NCBI RefSeq assembly: GCF_027887165.1
Contig: NC_077232.1
Span: 1,188,965 to 1,252,964 of the forward strand
Source of the DNA: Monodelphis domestica
Taxonomy: Eukaryota; Chordata; Mammalia; Didelphimorphia; Didelphidae
Length of the DNA: 64,000 nt
Direction of reading: 5' to 3'
Positions 13,701-25,700 of the stretch are shown in pieces (within the stretch, counting starts at the first letter, position 1; every line of letters starts with the position of its first letter). The notes under the pieces were generated by a model. It did no database searches and was not told the origin of the DNA. It worked only from the letters and a program-made list of their open reading frames with translations. The position numbers were made by a program, and so were the translations under genes.

Positions 13701-16700
13701 CATCTCTGGTTCAGCACCTGCCTCACAGGGAGAATGACATGACAGTTGGACGGATGGACAGATGGCTAGAGACAGACATATCTCCACAGAGGAAGACAGA
13801 GGGATGGGGGAGTCTCTTAGCCCATTGGCTGGATCAGAGAGCAGAAGGAGGATGACTGAAAGAAGGGGGGCTGTCAGAGGGGTCCCCACTAGGAGGCAGC
13901 CGGCCAGATGTGTGATAAGAAGACGGTGACCAGCTGAGTCTTTTGTGTTAGAGCCTTCCCTTCACTCTTAGACTCAGTTCTGAGGGTTGGCCCCAAGGCA
14001 GAAGAGCTGGAAGGGCTGGGCCAGGGTGGGGGGAACCTTTTCCCAATTTGAGTGCCCAGAGGGAAAATTCAAGCTTCCTATGAGCCCCCATTATGGGAGA
14101 GAGTTGAGTGCCAGATTTGGGTGGCTGGACAGAGGGGTGGGGCATACAAAAAATGTCCTGGGGTGCTAGGAAGAGGGGGCAGGAGAGCTCCCCAATGCTG
14201 GCTGGGCTAGGCAATGGGGGTAAGTGACTTGTCCAGGGTCACACAGTCAGGATATGTCTGAGTACAGATTTGAACCTAGGACCTCTGGGTTCTGAGTCTG
14301 ACTCTCAATAATCTTCTACTGCCCCCTGGCCAGAGTCTTTTTTTTTTTAACAAGTTAATTTAGAATATTTTTCCATGGTTACAAGATTAATGTTCTTTCC
14401 TTCCCCTATAGCCGACGCGCAATTCCACTGGGTTTTATGTATGTCATTGATCAAGACCTATTTCCATATTTTTGATATTTGCACTGGGGGGATCATTTAG
14501 AGTCTGCACCCCCAGTTATATCCCCACTGACCCATGTGATCAAGCAGTTTTTCTTCTGTTTCTACTCCCACAGTTCTTCCTCTTAATGTGGATACTTTCT
14601 TTCTCCTAAGTCCCTCAGGATTGTCCTGGGTCATTGCATTGCTGCTGGTAGAAAAGTCTATTACATTCGATTGTGCCACAATGTATCCATCTCTGTGTAC
14701 AATGTTCTCCTGGTTCTGCTCCTCTCACTCTGCATCAGTTCCTGGAGGTCATCCCAGTTCACATGGAATCCCTCCAGTTCATTATTCCTTTCAGCACAAC
14801 AATGTTCTATCTCCATCAGATACCACAATGTGTTCAGTCATTCCCCAATGGAAGGGCAGCCCCTCATTTTCCATTTTTTTGCCACCTCAAAGAGTGCAGC
14901 TATGAATGTTCTTGTACAAGTCTTTTTCCTTATTATCGCTTTGGGGTACAAACCCAGCAGTGCTATGGCTGGATCAAAGGGCAGGCAGTCTTTTATCACC
15001 CTTTGGGCATAGCACCAAATTGCCCTCCAGAATTGTTGGATTCACAACTCCACCAGCAATGTATTAGTGTCCCAACTTTGCCTAGCCAGAGTCTTTTGAA
15101 GGAGGGCATCCCAATCAGTGAAGGGCTTGCCATTACCTGGGGAGTGGGCAAAAGCCTCTGGCCACCCACAGCAGGGCTGGGAGATTTCCAAGAAATGGGG
15201 GATATGTGCAAGGGGAGGCAGAACTGAGTCAGGAGATGCAAGAATGAGCAAAGCAGTGCCTACATAGACCACCTGAGAAGGTCTCCAAGGGGAAGGTGAA
15301 TTCTGGGCAGCCTGAGCCAGCCTGGACCCAAGCAGGAGGCAGTAGGTGTATGGGGTAGAGCCTGAACTCACTCAGAGTCAGGAAGACCTGAGTTCAGATC
15401 CTGCCTGGAGCAGGTCCTGGGGAGAAGGGCCAGGTGAGCCTATGCAGGGATCAAAGGCTGCACCTGTACAAAGCACCTGCTGCCTCCAAACAGGAAGTGA
15501 TGGGATGTTATCAGGAAATGGCAGGCCATTGTGACACCTGCTGCTCCTGCTCAGTGGCCATCTAGCCCCTCATGAAGAGGCCAGGGAGGGAGATCCGGCC
15601 CCCTGAGGCAGCTGGGCTCACTCCTGGTCAGCTCAGTCATTAAGGGGCTCTGCCTGACATTCAGGGCCTCTATCTGCAGGGAGGAAGAGGGAGAGGTAAC
15701 AGCAAGGACAAAGGTGCAGTGCAGGGAGGCCTTGGTCCAATGTGGCTGGGATTCAGCTCTCCTCTGGGTCCTACCAGGAAGCATGGTCATAAGGAAGACT
15801 GGGCCAGGTGGGGGAAGCAGCCTGGGGGAGAGCGGCCAGTGGCCCCTGAGCCCAAGCTGGGCAGCTGCTGCTCTGGGCCTCAGGACCTGCCCAGGGCTTC
15901 CCACAGCCCCAGCCCCAGGGATCCATTATCCTCATCACCATGGGGGCAAGGTAAGAGAGAAGGCCCTGTCCCCAAGGGCCAATTGAGGCACAGGAGGCAG
16001 TCTACAAGGCATACCCCAGAAGGCCTTCTGGAGGCCCTCCAACCCCCAGCTGACTGAGAATGAGTCCTCCCCACTGGCTCTCTCCCAGCCCTTGGGCCTG
16101 ACCTGACCCTCCTCCATGTCAGGGGCCTCCAGGCTTCCTCCTGCCCCCCGCAGGTCTCCCCCCCTTTTTTTAATTGAAATATTTTATTTAGTTAATTAAT
16201 TTAAAATATTTTCCCATGGCTACATGATTCATGTTCTTTCCCTCCCCTCCCCCCCCCATAGCCAACAAGCAATTCCACTAGGCCCTGGCAGCTCTCAATG
16301 GGCCAGAAGATGAAAGTCAATGGGCATCAATGTAAAGTGAGACACCTGGGTATAAAGAATCAATGGCTAAAAAAAAACAGGGCGGATGGCTGAGGATGAG
16401 ACAGGCAGGAGCAGGCAGGCAGGGTCCTGCCTCCCCCAGCTAGGAGGGCCCTCCAGCACCATCCATGGGTCTCCTTCACACTGGCAGACCCTCTGGTGGT
16501 GCCGGTCTCACACCCTTTGAGCCCAAGCCACTCTAGTCCCTTTCCTCCTATGAATCCCCCACAGGAACCCCCATCCCCAACACCCTGGAGGCAGTCCTGT
16601 GTCCACCACTTACTGAGCCAAGATCTCATGTTCAAAGGACCACTGGCCAAAGTTCAAAGCTGCCCCAGTAATCGACAAAACTAATTCCTTTAAAGACTCT

Positions 16701-19700
16701 TAACAGGATCCCCCTGGGCTTGGGGAAACAACGGGGTGCAGAGAGGAATGAGGTCCAGGAACTGCCCAGCAGGCTGCTGGCAAGTTCTCTGTGAATGGGA
16801 AGTGGAGGGAGACAGTTCAGGGCACAGGACAGGCACTGAGGGGCTTTGGTTCAGGTGGCGAGTTCGGGAGAGGCCAGAGAGAGAGCATTGGAGATCCCAG
16901 GAGGAGCTTTAAAGTAGAGGAGTGACTTGGCTAGGAAGAGGAATGTGGAAGGGCTATGAAGGACAGATTAGAGAGGGGAGAAACTGGAGGCAGGGAGGCC
17001 AGGTAGGAGGCTGCTGTCGTAGTCCAGGTTGAGTGTGATACATGGAAGAGCTAAAACTGGCATCCCTTTGAGCCTCACCCAGATTCCCTCTGGCACCAGT
17101 AGCTGGTGTAGACAGCCAGGTATAGTCCCCCGTGTCCTTCCGAAGGGGTTTCTTCCTCTCCAGGAGGCTCCCACAGCTTAGGTTACTTCTTCCCCACAGG
17201 CTGGGCCCCAAGCTGGGAAACCTGAGCAGGTCTGACCTGGAAAATGGGGCCAAGCCCAGCCTCCAGGCCCTCAGGCCCTTCCCTGAGCCCCAGAGACAAA
17301 AGGGCTCTCTGGGGCCTACTCCAAGGGCAGAGCAGTGAAAACCCCCAGGCAGACCTGGGAAGTGGCTCCGGGAAGGTAGCAAAGGAGCTGAAGGCTTCTC
17401 TGAATCTCGGCTTGGGGGATAGCCTATGTGAGGGCACAGAGATGAGAGCTGTCACCTCTGACAGGAGCAGCCAGTTTGCTTGAAAGCAAAGTGAGATTCA
17501 GGCCTCCCTGGCTTGATATGCCACGCTGAGGAGCTGGCACTTTGCCCTAGAAGTAAAAAAGATAGACAGCTTAGGCAGGGGAGTGGCCTCATCAGACTTC
17601 TGTTCTAGGGAGGTTCTTTGGAGAGCTGGGAGTCCACTGAAGAGGTTATGCCAAGGGCCTGAGCTGGGATGGTGGCCTGTGGGTACAGACTCAGGAGACC
17701 AGACTTTGGCATTTGATTTAGGGTGGAGGTGATGGCGAGGATGTACCAGAGGAGTCAAAGATGGCCCTGAAGCTGAGTCTCCTTTCAGCATCCTGGGAGA
17801 CTGGGAGGATGGCAGTGACAGTGAAAATGCCCAAGTGTGGAGAGACAGAGTCTTGTGCCACAAACAGCCAGGATTCCAGTGTCACTGGACCACAGAGTCC
17901 TGGGTGAGGGCAGGTAAGGTGTGAGAAGACGGGAAAAGTGTGGGCTAGGCAGTTGCTGAAGGGCTTTAAAGCCAAACGGAGTGTTCTTTTCTGAATTTGT
18001 TCCTGGAGGCAAGAGGGAGCCAATGGGGAGTTTATTGGGGAGGGGGAAAGGTGACATGATCAGACCTGTGGCTTTAGATAAATTACTTTGATAATTGAGT
18101 GGAGAATGGATTGAAGTGGGAAGAGACTGAGGCAGGAGGACACAAGAGTGGCTATTACAACAGTCTAGGCAAGAAGTGTATGGGAGAGATGCTGCAGAGG
18201 TGAAATCCACCAGAGATGCTATAGAAGGGAAACCTACCAGAGATATGACAGAGGTGAAATAGACAAGAGATGTTGCAGAGAGGAAATGGAGCAGAGATAT
18301 TGCACAGGTGAAATGGACCAGATGCTGCAGAGGTGAAATGGATCAGAGATGCTGCAGAGGTGAAATGGATCAGAGATGCTGCAGAAGTGAAACAAACAGG
18401 CCTTGGCAGCAAGCTGGATATGGAGAGGAGATTTTAGAGGAAAAGATAAGGAGCTCCATTCTGGCCGTGTGGAATTTAAGATGTCTGAAAACTAGTTGGA
18501 GCTCAGCAGAGAAATTGAAGCAGGAAAGGTAGATGTGAGAATCCTCAGCAGAGAGATTGTCATTAAATCCCTGGGAGCTGATGAAGTCCCTGAGTGAGAG
18601 TCTGGAGGGAGAAGAGAAGAGGGCAGAAGCCTGAGGGACACCTACGGTTAGAGAATGTTACCTGGATGAGATTCGGCCAAGGAGCACTACAGCAAATGGA
18701 CTTTTCTCACGACCCCAAAAGGAACACCTTGTAAGTCACCTTATTCCCATTCTTTAGAAGAGGAAACTTGACTTGGCCGAAGTCAGTCCCAGGCAGAGTG
18801 AGCAGCAAAGTTCAGACTCAAACCCAAGTTAATTCTCAAGCTCAAATGCTTTCTCCCCCACACCATTCATTGCCTCCAAACCTCTCGTTTTACAAAGGAG
18901 TGAACTGAGGCCCCAGAGGAAGAGAAAAGACTTGCCCAAGGTCACAGAGTTAGCCAGGGCCAGAAGCCTACTTCTAGTTCTTTCCCACATCAGTCAGAAG
19001 TTGATGGTTGTTCTCTAAATCCTTTGGGGTCCTCAGGCGAAGCTGTCCTCGGGCCCCATTCTGGGAATGGGGGAAGAGAGAGCTTAGGGGAGGGGCCCAC
19101 GGGTGCCTTAGCATGGGCCTGGGGCAGAATGGCTGAGCTGGGAGGGGCCTCAGAACCATCTGGGGGCCCCGGTGGGCAGCCATGTGGCCGTGGTCACAGT
19201 GCAGATGAGGAGCAGGGCCCAGATTCAAACGCAGACACTAGTCAGGTCAGGGAAAGGTGAGGCTCCCTCTCTGCAGGGGGAGGAGTCCCAGTGTGGGCTC
19301 TGCTCAGATTTGAAACCGTTACTCACCCCACTCGGGGCAGACGTGAGACAGGAACGCCCACTTTAATTTGGGCCTTGCGACACACATCACACATGAAAGC
19401 TGGGTCCCTCCCTGGCCTGCTGGGCCCAGCCCTGGTTTTATGGCAGAAGCCACTGAGTCACCATCTCCCAGCCAGGACAATGAAAGCTGCCCGGTCTCTC
19501 CTCCAGGAGATCAGCTGGACTGACTCGCCCTCTGCTCCTCCCCCACTGCCTGGAAAGCCTCTGGTCCAGCTGAGTCCTGGAAAGCCTGCCCTGCTGGAGA
19601 CCAAACCCCGAGGCCGAACCAGGAGGTGCCTCGAGTTCCCCATCATTTATAACAGAAACAAACCCAAGTGGAGCTTTGCGGGGTCTCTGACATGGGAGGG

Positions 19701-22700
19701 ACATACGGCCAGGACACAGATTGTGGCCCAGCTGGCATGTGGCAGAGGCGGGATTGGAACCCAGCCTTCCCGGCTTCAGGCCCAGCACCACCCCAGGAGG
19801 CCTCTATCTGGCCAAATCCTCACCAGGATGGAAGGAGGTGGCTGGATGGTGCGAGGATGGAGCAGGATAGACCTGAGTTCAAATCCTACCTTGAACCTTG
19901 AATGGCAAGGTGATGGACAACTCCACACCCACCGTGCCTCGGTCTCCCAGGACTGTGATGGGCTTCCTATCTGAGCTGAGGAGGGAAGGCCCAGAGCCAG
20001 CCTGGGTGACCTTCAAGGTCCCGGGACGGCCCGAAAACTCCCATCCGTGACTGACCGAAGTTTCCTTTCGCAGGTGGTCCAAGGCCTGCTCATCGGGCGC
20101 CTGAGTGAGCGGTACTCGGAGGGCTCCTTGCTCCGGGCCAGCATCCTGGTGTTCAGCTCCGTGGGCCTGGGCATGGTGAGGCTGCTCGTTCCCCGCCTGG
20201 GCCTCCCCCGGCCTCCCGCCTCCTCTGGCCGGGCGGAAGGGCACCATCTGCCTTTACAAGCAGGCTCTGGGGCTCAGAGCCCGAAGGCTGAGCGCCCGGC
20301 TTTGGCCTCGAGCAGATATTGGCCGAAGGGAAACCTGGACGTGGCTAGCTTAACTAGTTTGACAGAGGGGGAAACTGAGGCCAGCGAGGAACACCCACAT
20401 GAGCAGCAGCAGTCTGTGGTGGAAGCTCGGCCCCCCTTCCACGCTGGCCCTCCTTTGGGGCCGCCCCCAAAGCCAGGAGCAAGAAGCCAAGCCCGGGAGT
20501 CTGTCTTTCCCCCCCTGAGCCTCCCAGGAGGGGACGGAGGGCTCACTCCCAGGCACGGCTTCTGCTCCCTGGGGCAGCCGTCCTATGGACAGGGAAGCAG
20601 AGAGTGCTCGGGGTGGGCCCGGTCAGCCACGGGCCAGAGCGTGGCACACGCACACGCAGAGCTCCGGCCACTGTGGCTTCCTTTGGGAGTGGGGAGGCGG
20701 CTCTACCCTCAGGAGCCCGGCCTGCCCCCCCCGGCCCCCCCCCCGGGTCCCTGAGCGGCTCTTCCGCCCCGCAGGCCCTCATGACGAACGTCTTTCACTT
20801 CTGCCTCGTCGTCCCGGGCCTGGTGTTCGGCCTCTGTGCCATGAATGTCGTCACGGACAGCCTCCTGACCAAGGCGGTGCCCCCCTCGGACACGGGTAAG
20901 GCAGGGCGGGGCCCCGGGGGTGGGTGAGGCTGGCACAGCCCTGCCAGCGTGCTGGGAGCCTCCCCGGGCCGAGCCTTCTCCCGGAGCGTGGAGAGCTACG
21001 GAGGGTTCTGGAGCAGAGGAGCGCCCGGTGCTAGAGCGGGGAGGGATTCTCTGGCTTTGGGGCTAGTCCAGGCCGCGGCGGCGCCCGGGGAAGGACAGCG
21101 AAGAGCTTTCCCTCCCCAACCCTGGAGGAGCCTCGGAGGGGCCTCGGCAGGGAGGCTCCCCGGCCCTGCCCGCCGCCATGGAGAGTCCTGGGGCAGCCCG
21201 AGGACAGGCCGGACCCCAGCCTCCCACTGGCATGAAGCCCCTGCTGGGTGCGCTGCCCTGTCCTGGCTCCTGAGGCCGATGCCCATCTCGGAGCCCGGGG
21301 ACGAGGCACGGATGTGGGGTGCAGAGCACGGACCGAGCCCCCAGGAGGGGAGGTGCCAGGCGCTCCCAGAGGGCCAGGCTAAGGCACGGCACCTGGGCAA
21401 GGACGGGGAGGCGGGCGGCTGGGCGAGGGGGCACTGGGCCGCTTGGCTGCCCCCTGGAGGGGAAGGATCCCCCTGGGCTAAGATGGTTCCTTTAGGAGCT
21501 CCCGAGAGGGGGCGACGTGACCGTCCCCGGGCACGTTCTGGCAGTGCAGCAAGGGCAGATGAGAGATGGGGGCCAAAGGCTTGGGCTTGGGGGGTGACCA
21601 GCGCCCCTCCCGCAGGCCATGCCAGAGCCACCCGCAGCTGAATGGGGAGCCGGGACAACCGATGTTGAGGAAATCCAGGCACGGCCCAGCCGTGAGCTGG
21701 AGGGAAGCAGGCCTGGGGTGCCAAGGAGCTGAGGAGGGGGCCAGGCTGCAGACTCAGGAAGCCTGGGGTCTGCGGCACCAACTGGCCCCTTCCTGGCCCA
21801 AGCCTCAGTTTCCCCACTATGAAATGGCCAGCCCTGCCCTGCCCCCTCTCTGGGCTGTAGGGAGGCTCCTGAGAGCTCAGCTGTGGCATCATTGCCCCCC
21901 ATGGGTCCCCCATTCTAGGTCCAAGCAGGAAGCTGGCCCTGCTCCTTGGAGCCCAAGCTGACCTCCCCCACTCTTAGGTCTGCCCCCCTGGGACGGTCAG
22001 CCCCTTGAGCAGCTCCCATCCCAGCCTAGGTGAGCCAGGGCTCAAGGCCCGGAAAAGCTTCCCTCCCCCAAGTGGCTGGGGCTCCTGGGAAAGTGGTGAG
22101 CTCCCTGACAGGCCCCTGCTTGTGAGGGAGGGTGACCCTCCCACGGAGGGGAGACTAAGGAGGTCCCCGGTTGTTATTCAGTCTTGTCCAACTCTTCATG
22201 ACTCCCTTTTGGGTTTTCTTGGCAAAGATTCCAGAGTGGTTGGCTGCCTCCTACTCCAGATCATTTTACAGATGAGGAAACTGAGGCAAACTGGCTTAGG
22301 GGACTTGCCCAGGGTCACCCAGATTGAAAGTGTTTAAGGCTGGATTTGAATTCAGGTCTTCCTGGCTCCAGGCCAGAGCTCTATCAACTGTGCCACCTAG
22401 CTGCCCTCCCCGAGGTCTCTGAGAGGTTCTAGATTCTGGGGTCCCTCCATGCCCCTCAAAGGTCTGGGCACCCAGGAGGGGCTCAGGCGGTGGCCTCGAG
22501 GGCCTGTCCAAGCAGTCCGTGATCTGGGTACAGGCTTGCCCCGCCCTGGGTTCAAGGGGCCTGGCCAAAAAGGGCCCTGAGGCCCCAGGGAGCAGAGGGT
22601 GCTTCTTCATGGCAGCAGCCCAGGCAGAGGGGAAGAGGCCACAGAACTGGCAGTGCCAGGCATGCGTGGGCCTGAAAGCTCTCACTCCCTGCTGTGCCCG

Positions 22701-25700
22701 CCCCACAAAGCTGGCGGTGGCCCTCTCAGGTCCCCAGAATCCCAGGCCACGTGGAAGGCCCGGATCTCCTCAAAGCTCCCCTGGGTCTGGCCCCCAGGAA
22801 ATGGTTCTGGGGCAAGAAGGGTGGGCGGGCCTGGAGCCGCCCTGTCAGAGAGCCAGGCCCGGCTCAAAGAGCCTTTGTGACGAGGAAGAAGGGAGCTTCC
22901 TGTCTGTGATGGCCTCCTCCATCCCTCCCCAGAGGGAGAAGGACCAGATCCCAGGGTGGCTCAGTAATGGGGGGGGGGGGAGAAGAACCAGCTCCTCCCT
23001 CCCCCCAGGAAGGGTTTCCAGCCCAAGGTGTGGTCCCGGGTTCAAATGGCAGCTGGACCAGGTCCTTCTGTCTCGGAGCGCCTCTGACGGAGCGCCAGAT
23101 GGAGCCTGGACACGGGACACTTCTCTAGGCCCCGTGGGCTTGTCCCTGGGGGAGGGGGGGGGATGGGAAGGAAGCAGCCTCCAGGGGGCTCAGCCACAGG
23201 AGTCGAGGCAGGAGAGCTCATCCTCCCACAGGGCTGGAGTGAGCAATGAGCTCTGCCATGGGAAGATGAGTGTGGGCTGGGCAGAGGCAGGCCTGAGAGG
23301 GCTGAAGGATGAGTAAGATGAGGGCACGTGTGACAGGGAGAACAGTGAGAGCCACAGCGTGGCCAGAGGGCCCCCCCACCCACCCCAGCGCGAACCCATC
23401 GAGGCCAGGGGCCAGTCTGGCATCCAGCCCTAAAGGCCCTCGAGCCCAGAGGTTGGACTCTGTCCCGTGAGCACTTGGGGGCAGCGAGGGCAAAGGGGGA
23501 TGAAGGGGGAGGGAAGCCCAAGGTGGGCACCTCCAGGGAAAGTGGGTGAGGAGAAGCCAGGGGAGCCCCCAGGTGGGCACGATGTCCTGTTCCTTCAGAA
23601 GGAAGCAGCTCTCGAGTTCTCAGGCTCCAAGAAATGGCTCTCAGGTGGAGCCCCAGCTGTCTGCAGGCAGCGTGGGCGTCCTCCCAGGGAAAGGCAGCTA
23701 TTAAAATACCTGCCGCCCATTTCTGATCCTGGGTGGCTCTGCCCACGGCCCAGGGCCAGGCTTCTCCCCCAACTCTCCCAGGCGGCCCTGAGGAGCCCAC
23801 GGAGCCCACATCCCTGCCAGGGCCCAGAGATGGCACCAGAGGGAAGGGAGAGAAGGCACAAAGGTCCTTGGCTGAAGTCAGGCAGCCTGGGGAAGATGCC
23901 CGGTCCCCCAGGGTCACAGCAAGTCGGATCCAGGAGCAGCCTCAGAGATCCCCAAGGCCAGCCTCCTCACTTTACAAATGTGGAGACTGAGGCACAGGAG
24001 GAGGAGGCAGGAATAGCAGAAGTGAGAGTCAAAGCTGTGGATTCCTCCAGCTGCCCCATGCTGCTTGCTTTCCCTAAACAGGCCTCAGGGCCTCAGCTTG
24101 TCCCGACTCTGGCTCCAGGCCATGGAGCCCCCATACCCCCTCTTCCACTTGGTCCCTTGGCCCTGGGTCCATCTCTGGGTGACCAGGTTTTTGGTTCTGT
24201 GGCTGGCTTCTTCCTTCTGGCCCCAGACCAAGAGGAATGGCTCCATTCTCACCCATACCTGGCAACAGCCTTCTCATCCTTCAAGGCTCAGCTCAGCTGT
24301 TGCTTCCTCTTGGAAGTCAGCCCTGATCTCTACCAGGTTGGGGATCTCTTTCTGATTTCTAATCCCAACCAATACCCCAAGCATGTAAGCACCTGCTTTG
24401 TGCCCCAGCTAGGATGCTTGCTGTGAGCCCCTGCTAGGCTGGGCTACAGCAAAGACATCTGTCTGCAGTGGGCTCTGTCTGGGTCCATGCTGCGAGTCTC
24501 CCCACCCCAAGAGATCACAAGCCTCCCCAGACCAGGCACTGGGCCATTTCGCCAAGGCTGAGGCCAGTTGGGCCTGGAGAAATCTTGATGGAAATGAGTT
24601 GCTGCAGAAAAACACCTTTCCAGGGTCTGGGCCTTTCCCTCCCCTCTCTCAGCCCTTTCCCCCAGGAAGCCCCAAGTGGAGTCCTGCAAACCGCCCCCCC
24701 AGGGCCTGAGCCCCCCTTGGGCTGGTCCATCTGTCTCTTCAGTTTCCCCTTCACCGCCCCCCAGGGTGGGAATTCCTCCCATCCCTGGAATTCTGAGTAT
24801 GTCTCTGCCCCCAAACAACCTGGGAACAGCTGCTTGGCCCAGCTCTTGGGCTCCCCACACCCTCATCTGGGGCCACAAAATGTTGACCCCGTCATTTTTT
24901 GACTCCCATCTTCCATCTTTGAATCAGTTCTGTGTCTTGGTTCCAAGGCAGAAGAGCCCTAAGGGCCAGGCAATGGGGTGAAGTGACCTGCCCAGGGTCA
25001 CCCAGCTAGGAAGCGTCTGAGGCCACATTGGAACCCAGGAGCTCCTGTTTTAGGCTAACAAACCACTGAGCCACCTGGCTGCTCCCCAACCCCCTCATTA
25101 TAAAGGGGAGGAGACCGGTGTCCAGAGAAGGAAGGCACTGACCCAAGGCCCCAATTCAAACCTGGTTCCTATATCTCCCAGCATCTCCCTTCCCCCACAG
25201 CCCACAGAATCCCGGATCCTCAGAGCACACAAGCAGAGGCTGATGCTGACAGCCGGCCAGTATCAACAGGAAGCCAAAGTGTGGTCTGGCCCGTCGTGGC
25301 TGATGCAGAAGCCGAGCCCATCCCTGGGGGTGGCGGAAGGGCCAGTTATCTGAGGCTGAACCTTGAACTAAACCCTGGGCCAGGCCTGGACAGCAGCCAA
25401 GGGGTTGGGGCCTGAGCCACCTTAGGTCCCTTAGGTCCCAGGCAGGGGCCCTCACAGGTTCCAGGGCTCCATTTTTAGAAAAGCCACTGCTTCCACCTCC
25501 ACTGGGGCCATTAGGTCCCTGGGGCAGGATAATGGGAAGCCTGGGAACTGGGCGTATTTGCCTTTTGGCTATAATGGGCCCATCTACTCTCCCATACACC
25601 AGCTGGGTGGCTCAGTGGATTGAGAGCCAGGCCTCAAAATGGGAGGTCCTGGGTTCAAATGTGACACTTCCTAGCTGTGTGACCCCAGGCAAGTCACTTA

